Translations under genes and position numbers: made by a program
Origin: Pedobacter paludis
GTDB taxonomy: Bacteria; Bacteroidota; Bacteroidia; Sphingobacteriales; Sphingobacteriaceae
Direction of reading: 5' to 3'
NCBI RefSeq assembly: GCF_003173575.1
Contig: NZ_QGNY01000007.1
Coordinates: 216,108-280,107 of the forward strand
Length of the DNA: 64,000 nucleotides
In this document: positions 37,132 to 45,887 of the stretch, piece after piece
Layout: the number at the start of each line of letters is the position of its first letter
Numbering within the stretch: the first letter of the stretch is position 1
The notes under the pieces: model-generated
The model's database searches: none
Seen by the model: the letters and a program-made list of their open reading frames with translations, nothing else
What the model was told of the DNA's origin: nothing

Positions 37132-37145
37132 ATGATTTCCCTCAT
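37132..37145 (-). promoter_or_regulatory. Possible operator upstream of the sigma factor gene
   Basis: ATGAT TTCC CTCAT, one mismatch from the consensus. 29.5 bp toward the gene gives GATTTTGG (37109-37102), a 4-of-6 match. The right arm overlaps the hairpin at 37136-37172, so its function is uncertain. Confidence 0.4.
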
Positions 37146-37172
37146 GCGCTTCAATGATGCGAATGAGGGAAA
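37136..37172 (-). terminator. Hairpin between hsp20 and sigma factor genes
   Basis: TTTCCCTCAT at 37136-37145 is the exact inverted complement of ATGAGGGAAA at 37163-37172, with a 17-nt loop. It lies about 60 bp after the hsp20 stop and could end that transcript. There is no U-run of the classical type. Confidence 0.45.
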
Positions 37173-37231
37173 CATAAGCTGGCGGTCAGGGGACCATTCT
37201 ACCGTAAGCCTGGCTCAAACCTATTTTCTGT

Positions 37232-37639
37232 TCAGGAAATCTTCACATGCTTTTTCACTGAAGACAGCTTGCCGGTTTTTCTGAGTGTCAAAGAGAGAAT
37301 ACCATCCCTGTATTTGGCGCTTATATGTTCGGGAGAAACATTTTCAGGAAGGCTGAACGCCCCGCAGAACGAAGAGCGCGAGAATTCTCTTCTCAGATAA
37401 TTTTCCTCATCGCCCGCTTCGTGTTCGGCAAGGATATTGAGTACTCCGTTTTCAACATTTACAGAGAAATCTTTTTTTCGAAACCCGGGCGCGAGCACCT
37501 CGATTTTGAATTTGGTATCCCTTTCTATAACATTTACGGCCTTCTTTGGCTCATTAGGCTCATCAAAGAATTCAGGATCCCAAAAATCGTGTACCATGGA
37601 GCCTATCTCTTTTTTGTTTAAATTTTCTGTGACTGACAT
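37232..37639 (-). CDS. Hsp20/alpha-crystallin small heat-shock protein
   Basis: 135 residues, short N-terminal arm, alpha-crystallin domain ~35-130 with FKIEVLAPGFRKKDFSVNVE, REFSRSSFCGAFSLPE and YRDGILSLTL. It is a paralogue of the gene at 35201 and is first in the leftward series with the sigma factor, BON and second hsp20 genes. Its promoter has an operator at 37684 with exact spacing and a predicted leader of about 10 nt. Confidence 0.93.
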   Translation of the reverse strand: MSVTENLNKKEIGSMVHDFWDPEFFDEPNEPKKAVNVIERDTKFKIEVLAPGFRKKDFSVNVENGVLNILAEHEAGDEENYLRREFSRSSFCGAFSLPENVSPEHISAKYRDGILSLTLRKTGKLSSVKKHVKIS

Positions 37640-37683
37640 AACTTTTTTTTATATAAAGTTAACCTGCCTGAAACCGGGTTTAA

Positions 37684-37697
37684 TTGATACCCGTCAT
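37684..37697 (-). promoter_or_regulatory. Operator TTGAT-N4-GTCAT upstream of hsp20 37232
   Basis: TTGAT ACCC GTCAT. The centre (37690.5) is exactly 29.5 bp from the T of TAACTTTA (37661-37654), the same -7 octamer as at the MBL gene. Predicted start near 37648. Confidence 0.75.
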
Positions 37698-37908
37698 TAT
37701 CTGCTATGAGTTTGCTCATCGGCCGCGATGCTCCCTGCGGATTTTCCGGCAAGGGGAACTAAAGGACGCCCATTCTATAATCCGATGAAAAACCCGCTAT
37801 CGCATACACTGCAAAATATCATCTCTTTTAAGGCTTTGGAGTTAAAACCAAGATAGACCATGTGATGATTTTTGCGCATATCCCTTCAGATCAGTATCAT
37901 TGAGGGAA

Positions 37909-37922
37909 GTGATTTAAATCAT
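37909..37922 (+). promoter_or_regulatory. Operator GTGAT-N4-ATCAT upstream of usp 38014
   Basis: GTGAT TTAA ATCAT, with an exact TGATTTAAATCA palindrome of 12 bp. The expected -7 position holds GAAATTGA (37945-37952), a poor match, so the promoter is less certain than the site. Confidence 0.6.
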
Positions 37923-38013
37923 CAAAGTATAGGGATAAACTTCTGAAATTGATGTTGATCCGGGGCACTTTAAAAGGGAGAAAGAAGCTGCGTTAGAAAC
38001 CAGGAAAAAAAAG

Positions 38014-38850
38014 ATGAAAAAAATTATGGTAACCACTGATTTATCCGACAATTCAAAGTCAGCTGTGCGTATGGCACTGCGGTTGGCCAAACTTAAAGGC
38101 TGTGCCTTAAGTGTGGTTCAGGTAAATCATGTACCCAAACCTTTTAACTGGACACAGCGGTCTTATGCCACGTTTTTGAAAAAGAGCATGGATAAGCTCA
38201 CCGGAGAACTCGGCGCCTTTGTCTCTGCAATCTGCCGTTCCATCGATCTGGAACCTTTCAGGTTCAAATCTGTAGTACTTAATTCAACGGAGGTAGTTGA
38301 TGCCCTAAGTGATTATGCCCGGACAGAGAAATTCGAGTATATCCTAATTGCTACACGGGGAGCTGGCACGGTAAAAAAACTTTTCGGCACCCATACCAGC
38401 AGACTATTGGCCAGTTCCAAAATCCCCATAATCGTTGTGCCCAGCAGATACCGCCACAGAAAAATAAAAAAAGTCATTTATGCAACAGACCTTCAGAATA
38501 TTGAGCGCGAGCTGCCGGATCTGGTTGATTTTGCATCTCCCCTGGGTGCAGAAATCCAGATGCTGTATATGAAACTACCGTTTGAAGGGATGAGCAGCCC
38601 TGCAGAACTTGAGCTGAGGGTGAGAGAGAAATATAGTTATCCGATAACATTCATCCAGGTTAACCGAAACATAGAAAGGTCGGTAATAGAAGATATCCAT
38701 CAGACCATAAACAACGGGCATAACTCCATTCTTGCCCTTTTCTCCCATCACGACCGCTCCGGATTTGACAAACTCCTGTTTCCCTCCAATGCCGAACAGT
38801 ATTCATTCTATGCAAGGATGCCTTTATTGGTTTTTGCCAAGCATGAATAA
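38014..38850 (+). CDS. Universal stress protein, tandem-domain
   Basis: 278 residues, starting MKKIMVTTDLSDNSKSAVRM. Domain 1 has IATRGAGTVKKLFGTHTSRL, near the nucleotide-binding pattern. Domain 2 (~150-275) ends ARMPLLVFAKHE with SHHDRSGFDKLLFPSNAEQY. It is followed by the flavin-binding protein gene 59 bp downstream, probably one transcript. The ATG is preceded by a purine-rich AGGAAAAAAAAG leader. Confidence 0.9.
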   Translation: MKKIMVTTDLSDNSKSAVRMALRLAKLKGCALSVVQVNHVPKPFNWTQRSYATFLKKSMDKLTGELGAFVSAICRSIDLEPFRFKSVVLNSTEVVDALSDYARTEKFEYILIATRGAGTVKKLFGTHTSRLLASSKIPIIVVPSRYRHRKIKKVIYATDLQNIERELPDLVDFASPLGAEIQMLYMKLPFEGMSSPAELELRVREKYSYPITFIQVNRNIERSVIEDIHQTINNGHNSILALFSHHDRSGFDKLLFPSNAEQYSFYARMPLLVFAKHE

Positions 38851-38909
38851 TTTTAGATGTACACTGAAAAGCTTATTGAGAAGATGTCATTTACCCAGAA
38901 AATCAAAAC

Positions 38910-39365
38910 ATGATGTTAGGAGAACTAAACGACGAGCAGATCGAAAAACTTTTGAGCAGTCAGGTTACAGGCAGGATTGCATGCAGTAATGACGGCGTTC
39001 CGTATATTGTTCCGATAAACTATTATTACGATGGAGAGAAAATCATTGGACATAGTGTAGAGGGAAAAAAGATTTCCATCATGCGCAAAAACCCTGTGGT
39101 ATGTTTTCAGGTTGACCAGATCACAAACATTTTCAATTGGCAGAGCGTGATTGCATGGGGACGTTTTGAGGAGATTTCCGACATGGAGGAAAAGGGTAAG
39201 TGCATGGAAGCATTGAAAGCGCGTATCCGGCCTTTTTCAGCGCCCGGCCCTGACCACACTTCGCATGGGCTCAGTGGAAGAGCGGAAGACCTGGGTTTGC
39301 ATCTGCAGCTCATTTTCTATAAAATCGTTCTTGTCATGAAAAGCGGCCGTTTTGAGAACAGCTGA
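38910..39365 (+). CDS. Pyridoxamine 5'-phosphate oxidase-like flavin-binding protein
   Basis: 151 residues. LLSSQVTGRIACSNDGVPYI, VPINYYYDGEKIIGHSVEGKK and RKNPVVCFQVDQITNIFNWQ match the split-barrel FMN-binding family of nitroimidazole-resistance (NimA)-like proteins. It probably reduces or binds small molecules with FMN. It is co-directional with usp 38014. Related flavin/F420 split-barrel proteins occur in DosR regulons. The C-terminal ~30 residues are hydrophobic and specific to this copy. Confidence 0.88.
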   Translation: MMLGELNDEQIEKLLSSQVTGRIACSNDGVPYIVPINYYYDGEKIIGHSVEGKKISIMRKNPVVCFQVDQITNIFNWQSVIAWGRFEEISDMEEKGKCMEALKARIRPFSAPGPDHTSHGLSGRAEDLGLHLQLIFYKIVLVMKSGRFENS

Positions 39366-39458
39366 TTGAGAAATTTCAGATCAAGATATGTGGATATCCG
39401 CCAAAGGCGATCTGATAGATACCTTATACAAGTTAATAGGCAAAGCCAAAGGACAGCT

Positions 39459-39998
39459 TTACACCAAAAAAACTATGTGAAGCCCATCAGCAATTAAGGC
39501 GGCATTTCTATGGAAGACCAGCCCTGCTTCTGCAACATTCCCTCCTGGAATAGCTACATGGTAACCCAGTTCGTTAGAGAAGACCAGTAGCGCCGTTCTG
39601 TCAAAAGAAGCAGGCGTTTTATTAAATACAAAGGATGCGCCCAAGTCAGCGTGTAAATAGATCTGTTCAACAGGCAAAAATTTTATGCCCACCTTCAGTG
39701 GCAGGATCCTTGGATTTTTTAGGATTGAAGATGCTTTGTTCTCCCGGATAAGCTCCTGGCAGGCTGTATTTACGGTCAAAAAGACAACCCTCTGTTTAAC
39801 TGGAAAATAAATCTGGACAGCGCCCCCTAAAAGAAGTTTATACTCCCCTATCATATTGCCTAAAGGCAATGCCAAATGGGTCCCTAAGTGAATGTATCCA
39901 GGGTTTTGCCTGCTGCTGTCCTGCTGCGATCTGGCGGCAGAGGGTTATGATAGGGCAAGAATCAAAAATAAAAAAAATGAGTATACGGAGTTTTTCAT
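39459..39998 (-). pseudogene. Outer-membrane beta-barrel-like protein with an in-frame stop after the signal peptide
   Basis: An ATG at 39998 gives MKNSVYSFFLFLILALS, then a TAA stop (codon 18, 39947-39945). The same frame then continues PSAARSQQDSSRQNPGYIHL, then THLALPLGNMIGEYKLLLGG, to a stop at 39459. The mature part has alternating hydrophobic strands like small Bacteroidota barrels. The signal peptide and barrel are in one frame, so a single nonsense change separates them. Translation from the internal TTG at 39875 would give a protein without export signal. It may be a recent pseudogene or a base-call error. Confidence 0.7.
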
Positions 39999-40055
39999 CT
40001 CTAAAGGTTCTTGTTGTGTAGCAGATCTTCCGAATCACCGGGGCAACCTCTCCCT

Positions 40056-40895
40056 TTACCTGTTGTGCGCAACCAGCAGCGAACATCTGCATTGGGCAAT
40101 CAGGCCGTCTGCTATGCTGGGTATAAACCAACGGGATGTACTTCCCCTGCCATATGCGCCCGCCACAGTCAGCGTCCCCGGACCAAGTCCCTGCGCGTAA
40201 TCAATGGCTGACTGCTTCTCTGGCCCGGATATGCACGTATAGATTGCACCCGGGCGATGACATTCCACCAAGGCTTTTATTTTTTCAAAATCCGGAATTT
40301 CCGCCTTCGGATCGGAACTTGTGACATACAGGACTTCTGTAGATGTATCCTGTTCTGCGGCGAAAAGTGAAAAAAACAATTTGATGGCATATACCGATCC
40401 GGGTTTGCCGTCGTAGAGAAGTAGAACACGACTGTGATTTTCAATGCGTTCATCAAGGAGCAGTACGGGACATCTGGAATCTGAAAGCAATTGTCTGGTA
40501 AATGTTGAAGGCAGCTGTGTCCCTATGGTGCTGAACCTTTCGCCTTTGGCGATGAGGATCATATCGGCGAAAGTACTTTCCTTTAGCACCTCGTCAATAG
40601 TAATACCCTCGGGGTGGCTAATGGAATAACTTATCTTTGCCTTTTTGCATCCATCGGCAAACAGCTTTCGTGACCTGGCCCTTTTTTTGGCCTCCTTCAT
40701 AACGGCATGCCTGATTTTTACTGCGGAAATGCCGTTCTTCCCAAGCAGTTCGGCAAAGTCATACTCGTGATAAAGAAAAGATTCCGGAAAAACACCAACC
40801 AGGTGCGCGTCCGATTTCTTACAGTACCCGATAGCGAAGTCCATGGTCGATCCTGCAAAGTCCAAACCATCAAAAACAGTAGCAATTCTTTTCAT
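40056..40895 (-). CDS. Universal stress protein, tandem-domain
   Basis: 279 residues. Starts MKRIATVFDGLDFAGSTMDF, a variant N-terminus. Domain 1 has ILIAKGERFSTIGTQLPSTF, and domain 2 ends AGAYGRGSTSRWFIPSIADG, with the nucleotide-binding glycine pattern in the second rather than the first half. The operator at 40944 has exact spacing to TATCTTTA, giving a ~12-nt leader. It ends just before the interrupted barrel gene on the same strand. Confidence 0.88.
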   Translation of the reverse strand: MKRIATVFDGLDFAGSTMDFAIGYCKKSDAHLVGVFPESFLYHEYDFAELLGKNGISAVKIRHAVMKEAKKRARSRKLFADGCKKAKISYSISHPEGITIDEVLKESTFADMILIAKGERFSTIGTQLPSTFTRQLLSDSRCPVLLLDERIENHSRVLLLYDGKPGSVYAIKLFFSLFAAEQDTSTEVLYVTSSDPKAEIPDFEKIKALVECHRPGAIYTCISGPEKQSAIDYAQGLGPGTLTVAGAYGRGSTSRWFIPSIADGLIAQCRCSLLVAHNR

Positions 40896-40943
40896 ACCTC
40901 TTATATTTTTGATTAAAGATAGACTCCGAAAAAATGAAAAGTA

Positions 40944-40957
40944 ATGACCGCTGTCAT
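40944..40957 (-). promoter_or_regulatory. Operator ATGAY-N4-RTCAT upstream of usp 40056
   Basis: ATGAC CGCT GTCAT, perfect arms. The centre (40950.5) is exactly 29.5 bp from TATCTTTA (40921-40914), a 5-of-6 match to TAnnTTTG. Predicted start near 40908. Confidence 0.78.
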
Positions 40958-41067
40958 GCCCGGCAATTAATTAGGATAAAAAACGGAAGATTATTAGCCT
41001 TCTTTTGGCACAGGCCATTTACGAGGCCCAAAATATAAAAACTACTTTTTAACCGGTCATTTACCGC

Positions 41068-41367
41068 TCAAAGAAAATAATAACCTTTTTGAAAGTTTTC
41101 CGGGAATATTAACAGTGGCATTTTTTGTTCAGAAATGGCGGCCTTTGAAGTGTTCTTTTTAAAAATGGAAACGAATACCGGTCTATGGTGTTCAGAAAGG
41201 GCAATCCAGCCCGCTTTTAGAATTTCGCTCCATTGCTCCAGCAGGCCAAATACATTACTGCCCATTAAATGCCGGTAGGTCAGGTTTTTTTTATCCAGGC
41301 GCTTCATCTCATCAACAAACCTTTGTTCACGCTCTATTTCTTCAGGGTGGATGCCCCGCTTGCACAA
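41068..41367 (-). pseudogene. Universal stress protein, 5'-truncated by the right flanking element
   Basis: About 100 codons match the C-terminal Usp domain: SNVFGLLEQWSEILKAGWIA, LSEHHRPVFVSIFKKNTSK and MPLLIFPENF are equivalent to the HRxHDF...PLLVFP end of the other tandem Usps. The N-terminal ~190 residues are missing. The frame opens with a TTG inside the flanking element (its end is at 41361), so the element or the rearrangement that brought it removed the 5' part. Confidence 0.75.
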
Positions 41368-41476
41368 ACCAGTTCATTTGACCCATTTCCGCCAATTTAC
41401 TAAAATGCAGACAAGCAAAATTTTATAGCAAATTTATTTCTGGTGAGAGGGGGTCAACGTACTCTGGTTTATCCAG
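41361..41476 (-). mobile_element. ~116-bp IS-end-like/MITE-like element, copy 2 (right flank of stress island)
   Basis: It begins TGCACAAACC and ends GGTTTATCCAG, and is the inverted counterpart of copy 1 (12153-12277). The end related to CTGGATAAACC faces away from the island in both copies, and the GTGCA end faces in. The inner end joins the truncated Usp gene directly. No transposase gene is present. Confidence 0.6.
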
Positions 41477-41542
41477 ATCTAAGCCAAAAGTGCAATTTTT
41501 TATGATGAACTTTCTAAGAATTCCCTTTACTTCAGCTACATA

Positions 41543-41659
41543 CTAGCCTGCGATACCAGCTAAATATTCGTCAACCATTTCCTTTGTCGGAAAATGATAT
41601 TTTGGATAATAAAACTTCTTATTACTGGACAAAAGTTTGAGAAACTCACTCAAAGAAAG
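41543..41659 (-). pseudogene. C-terminal gene fragment of unknown family
   Basis: A 38-codon open stretch reads LSLSEFLKLLSSNKKFYYPK followed by YHFPTKEMVDEYLAGIAG and a stop, a composition typical of a protein C-terminus. The frame is closed by TAA just upstream. It resembles ends such as those of DUF885-type proteins only loosely. The rest of 41477-41886 is AT-rich with no gene. Confidence 0.3.
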
Positions 41660-41886
41660 TTAGTTGTGTCTATAATATCCATTAATACAAACATAATTAA
41701 TATTAAATAATTTCCCTTTATCGAGTTTTTTTTGACTAAAATCATTTCTCATACACTTTTGCAAAAACCCTCCAATCAAAAAATACCACAAAGTACTTTG
41801 GCTAAGTAGTCATTTGCATGAAGGTCATATATTTTAAGCAAAAGAAATATAACCTAAACGTTATATTTGCTTTACAGTGATCCCTA

Positions 41887-44322
41887 TTGTTAATGCCTCA
41901 AATACAAAAAAAACCGATAAAAATTGGGGAGTTGCCCATTGGGCTACAAATCATCCTATTTATCCTAACTTTAGGCATCCTCTACTTTTTTAAACAAAGA
42001 CAGGCGGAACTCGAAAAAAGGGCCAACATCCGCAAGCTCATTCCGGACATCCTCCGGGCGATTGATTCCTTTCGAAAGACGCAGGAATTGGTATTGTATT
42101 TTTCAAATCAGGATGCGGTTAAACTTAAGAACACTCAAAGCACATTAATAAAAGCAATACCCATTAATTATCAAAAGTGCGGTCTTGACGAGCAAGAAAT
42201 TGCGACCATCAGCTATTTTGTATCCTACCATCAAAAATTGGACAACATCCGGAAGAACTATAACGAACGTTTCATCCCTCATGAAATTCGTGAGTTCAAA
42301 GACTTTCTAGCGCAGCTTGACGAATACCCGTTATCTGAGGAGCAAATGCGAGCGGTAGTCTGCGATGAAGACAACAACCTGATAATTGCTGGCGCAGGAA
42401 CTGGAAAAACAACAACCATCAGTGCCAAGATCGCCTACATCCTGGAGAAAAACCTGGCACGAGCGGAAGAGTTGCTGGTGATATCCTTTACCAATACCGC
42501 CGTTGAAGAAATGTTCGACCGCACATGTAACTTTTTGAAAGATGATGAAATGGCTCGTCTGATTACTTTCAAGACCTTTAACAGTTTTGGAAACATGGTC
42601 ACAAGGTATTGCAATCCTCATCCAAAGAAAATCGCGTTCGACGGCAAAGACTATAGGGCAAAGGTTTTTCTCCAGGAATCCTTCGAAAAGCTCTTTACTG
42701 ATGATAGTGACTTCCAGCAAAAAGCCATTAATTTTATTGCTTTTTTTGCCCGTCCGCCCCGGGATGAATTTGAATTTAAGACCGAAACGGATTATCTACA
42801 GCATGAGCAGTCATTCCGAAATGTGGCCCTGAATGGCCTGGAATGTAAAAGCATGGAGGAAGTGATGATAGCGAACTTTCTATACCTGCACCAGGTTGAA
42901 TTTGAATATGAGCGCTTTTACGCTTTGGAAGTGCAAGATCGGAACCCCGATTTTGGACATTATCAGCCGGACTTTTACCTAAAGGATTACGGCATTTACC
43001 ATGAACACTATGGGATTGATGAGAATGGAAATGTACCGCCCCATTTTAAGTTTAAAGCACCCTACCGTTCTGCTACCGAGCAATACCAAAGCGGTATGCA
43101 ATGGAAAGCCAAAATCCATGAAAAATATCAAACCAAACTCATAACAACCTATTCCTTTCAGAACAGAAGTGGTACGCTGCTCAAGGCACTCAAAATTCAG
43201 CTTGACCAAAACGGGGTGATCTTGAATAAGAGGCCTCCTGAAGAAATTCTCGGCAAAGTCAAAAGCCTCGATGATTATGAGGATTTCATGGGCCTGGTCT
43301 ACACTTTCCTGAACCTGATGAAATCCAATAACGCCTCTGTAAGGGAACTAAAGACCAAGGCGAAAGATCAGCGCTTCAGGGTTTTCCTGGATGTTTTCGA
43401 ACCATTATTTAAATCCTATCAGGCCGAACTTTCCCGAACAGGCAGCATCGACTATAACGACATGGTAAATCTGGCCACTCTGCACATATCAAAAGGAGAA
43501 TTTCAGAAAAAATACAAGTACATCCTTGTTGATGAATTTCAGGACATGTCGCTGGGCAGGTATGATTTGCTCAAAGCCCTAAAATCCGCAAATCCCGGGG
43601 CGAAGCTCTATGCCGTTGGGGATGACTGGCAATCCATTTTCCGCTTCACCGGCAGCGACATCAGCATCATCACCGAGTTTTCCAAACATTTTGGGGTGAC
43701 TGCTGAAAACGGGGTTTTGCAGACCTACAGGTTTAATGAGGAAATCCTGAATTTGAGCAGTGCTTTCATTCAGAGTAATCCTACGCAGCTAAAAAAGCGG
43801 TTATCTTCGCCATTCAAAGCAAAGCATCCGTCATTTGAATTAATCCCTTTAAGCACCTTTGGCAACAAAGCGAACCGCGCCCTACAAAAGTTCGATACCC
43901 TAAATGCCCTTATCGGCAGAATCGCCATCAACCATCCGAAAGCGACGATATTTTTGATCGGGCGCTATCACCATAACGCACCACCTGATTTACGCCAGTT
44001 GCAATTAGTATATCCCAATCTAAAGATTGCCTTCCACACCGCCCATGCCTGCAAAGGCCTGACCTGTGATGTATCCATAATCTTGGATCTGGATGCGGGG
44101 GTCTTTGGCTTTCCCTCTGAAATGGCTGATGATCCTATCCTAAATAACCTGCTACGTGAGGGCGAAACCTACGAAAACGCTGAAGAACGACGGCTTTTCT
44201 ACGTCGCCCTGACCCGAGCCCGTCATCAGGTTTACCTGCTTCATAATCCCCACAACCAAAGTAAGTTCATAAAAGAAATTGTCGAACGATTTGGAATAGG
44301 TTCGACTAATGGACAACAATAG
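41887..44322 (+). CDS. UvrD/Rep-family helicase, helicase IV-like, with N-terminal membrane segment
   Basis: 811 residues; start M1 or M3. Residues ~18-37 (LPIGLQIILFILTLGILYFF) form a hydrophobic helix not expected in helicase IV. Helicase motifs: I IAGAGTGKTTT (~166-176), II VDEFQDMS, III GDDWQSIFRFTGSD, V HACKGLTCD, VI VALTRARHQVYLL. Between them lies the helicase IV-type insert EVMIANFLYLHQVEFEYERF, then QPDFYLKDYGIYHEHYGID, a degenerate PD-(D/E)XK-like segment. It is a 3'-5' DNA helicase/translocase, presumably membrane-tethered. It stands alone between the stress island and the mannan locus. Confidence 0.85.
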   Translation: MLMPQIQKKPIKIGELPIGLQIILFILTLGILYFFKQRQAELEKRANIRKLIPDILRAIDSFRKTQELVLYFSNQDAVKLKNTQSTLIKAIPINYQKCGLDEQEIATISYFVSYHQKLDNIRKNYNERFIPHEIREFKDFLAQLDEYPLSEEQMRAVVCDEDNNLIIAGAGTGKTTTISAKIAYILEKNLARAEELLVISFTNTAVEEMFDRTCNFLKDDEMARLITFKTFNSFGNMVTRYCNPHPKKIAFDGKDYRAKVFLQESFEKLFTDDSDFQQKAINFIAFFARPPRDEFEFKTETDYLQHEQSFRNVALNGLECKSMEEVMIANFLYLHQVEFEYERFYALEVQDRNPDFGHYQPDFYLKDYGIYHEHYGIDENGNVPPHFKFKAPYRSATEQYQSGMQWKAKIHEKYQTKLITTYSFQNRSGTLLKALKIQLDQNGVILNKRPPEEILGKVKSLDDYEDFMGLVYTFLNLMKSNNASVRELKTKAKDQRFRVFLDVFEPLFKSYQAELSRTGSIDYNDMVNLATLHISKGEFQKKYKYILVDEFQDMSLGRYDLLKALKSANPGAKLYAVGDDWQSIFRFTGSDISIITEFSKHFGVTAENGVLQTYRFNEEILNLSSAFIQSNPTQLKKRLSSPFKAKHPSFELIPLSTFGNKANRALQKFDTLNALIGRIAINHPKATIFLIGRYHHNAPPDLRQLQLVYPNLKIAFHTAHACKGLTCDVSIILDLDAGVFGFPSEMADDPILNNLLREGETYENAEERRLFYVALTRARHQVYLLHNPHNQSKFIKEIVERFGIGSTNGQQ

Positions 44323-45017
44323 TCTGTTGTTTTTACTATACTACTAGTAAAACCGTGCCCCTAATTCAACCCGCTTTGCAGATTAATTTATTTACTGTTC
44401 TTTTGGTTTTAAGTTAACTTTTAAGTCTGTATATATTATGGCTATTTTTCTCCCTAGCGACTACATTTTTTAAAAATGTACGGACTGCAGTTATCGATAG
44501 TACAAAATAAATATTAATCTTTAAAGGACCTAACGCACGACACCTTTAAGTCTCTACAAATTAATTGACAACTTATTTACAAGAGATGCGGGTCAAATCT
44601 CTCTGACACTAGGTAATAGCCAAAATTTGAACTTCACTTCCTAATTTTGGATGGTATGATGGCGAATATTTAATTATATCCAATGACACAAAGTTATGAA
44701 TACATTTATGATAAGTCGTGATAGATTTGATAGATGAAAGGGCCATCAATTTTTTTCCACTAACTCTGATGCTGTAAAGTTTTTGTTGCTCCCAGGATGT
44801 TGCTATTATTGCTACATAAAGACTTATATAACACTAAGACAGGTTATTTCTTTGTGCGAAAGACAAAAACCGTTTTATTTGAGATGCAATGATCTTATGC
44901 TATACTCTACATATCATCTCGGTTTAAACTAATTATCTTCTTTTTTGATAACCAAACTTGTATGAGACAAACACGATTAGATATACCGGACAAAATAACT
45001 TTCTGTCCTACAATAAT
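44323..45017. other. Intergenic region, nothing recognised
   Basis: 695 bp, AT-rich, between the 3' ends of the convergent helicase gene and the mannan operon. No frame with coding character and no clear terminator or repeat was found. Confidence 0.5.
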
Positions 45018-45878
45018 TTAACAAATGCTACACGCGGCACCGATTAATGCGGCAGATTCACCGTATGTAGATATGTACACTGGGGCAGCGACTGACCTAA
45101 TGCTTAAATAGTAACGAAGCTGAGGCAAAAATAATGGCCAGGCATTGGATATGTTGCCTCCCAGCACAATGCAGTCAAATGTTTCTTTTTTATAGATCTG
45201 GCTCAGGAAAATGCCAAAATTCATACTAAACTCATCAAACAGCTGGAGCATGGGACTTCCGAGCTCCGCCGCCTCGATAAGTTGCTTTACATTTGGCGCA
45301 TCCAGTCCCGAATATTCGCTATACCTGGAAGTGAACCACCTTGAGGAAAAGAAGTTCTCGCAGATACCGCCCATAAAGGGGTACCGCCAGTAATCGGCAT
45401 CGGTTGCCTTGCCGGATACCCCTTTGGCTGAACCGAAACCGGTGCCCAGCGTAAACCCCATGACCTTATCGTATGCCGAGGCCTTTCCGTGCGCAAGTTC
45501 ACCCTGTAAAAAACATCCCGCGTCGTTGATGAAATGTATCTCACTGACCATCTGCCCCAATTCAGCAAGCATCATCTCCCGGACATTCATGCCGTAAAGC
45601 GCGTCATATTTGTCCATGCCCTTCATGTAGGACATGCCCTTTTCATAATCAAACGGTCCGGGCATGGCTATAGCGACCCTTCCTGAATGTGGGAGACCGT
45701 TTAAGGTTTTTGTGATGACCCTGCACCAGCTGTGGATAATCTCCAGGGCACTCCCTTTTGAATCGATCTTTTCCCTATTGGATGATTCGGGCACCAGAAC
45801 CCCGGCCTTTACATCCACCAAAGCGGCCGTGATGTGGGAGCCACCGATATCGGCCCCAAGAATTACATGTTCATGCAT
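45018..45878 (-). CDS. ROK-family sugar kinase
   Basis: 286 residues. ATP/phosphate motif ILGADIGGSHITAALVDV (7-24), INDAGCFLQGELAHG and GFTLGTGFGSA, followed by a lid region and a C-terminal VLGGNISNAW. It lacks the ROK zinc-binding cysteine cluster. It phosphorylates a hexose, probably glucose or mannose, at the end of the mannan operon. It is 9 bp after a GH76 gene. With ManA at the other end of the operon, mannose to mannose 6-phosphate to fructose 6-phosphate would be complete. Confidence 0.85.
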   Translation of the reverse strand: MHEHVILGADIGGSHITAALVDVKAGVLVPESSNREKIDSKGSALEIIHSWCRVITKTLNGLPHSGRVAIAMPGPFDYEKGMSYMKGMDKYDALYGMNVREMMLAELGQMVSEIHFINDAGCFLQGELAHGKASAYDKVMGFTLGTGFGSAKGVSGKATDADYWRYPFMGGICENFFSSRWFTSRYSEYSGLDAPNVKQLIEAAELGSPMLQLFDEFSMNFGIFLSQIYKKETFDCIVLGGNISNAWPLFLPQLRYYLSIRSVAAPVYISTYGESAALIGAACSIC

Positions 45879-45887
45879 TGCGTTTAA

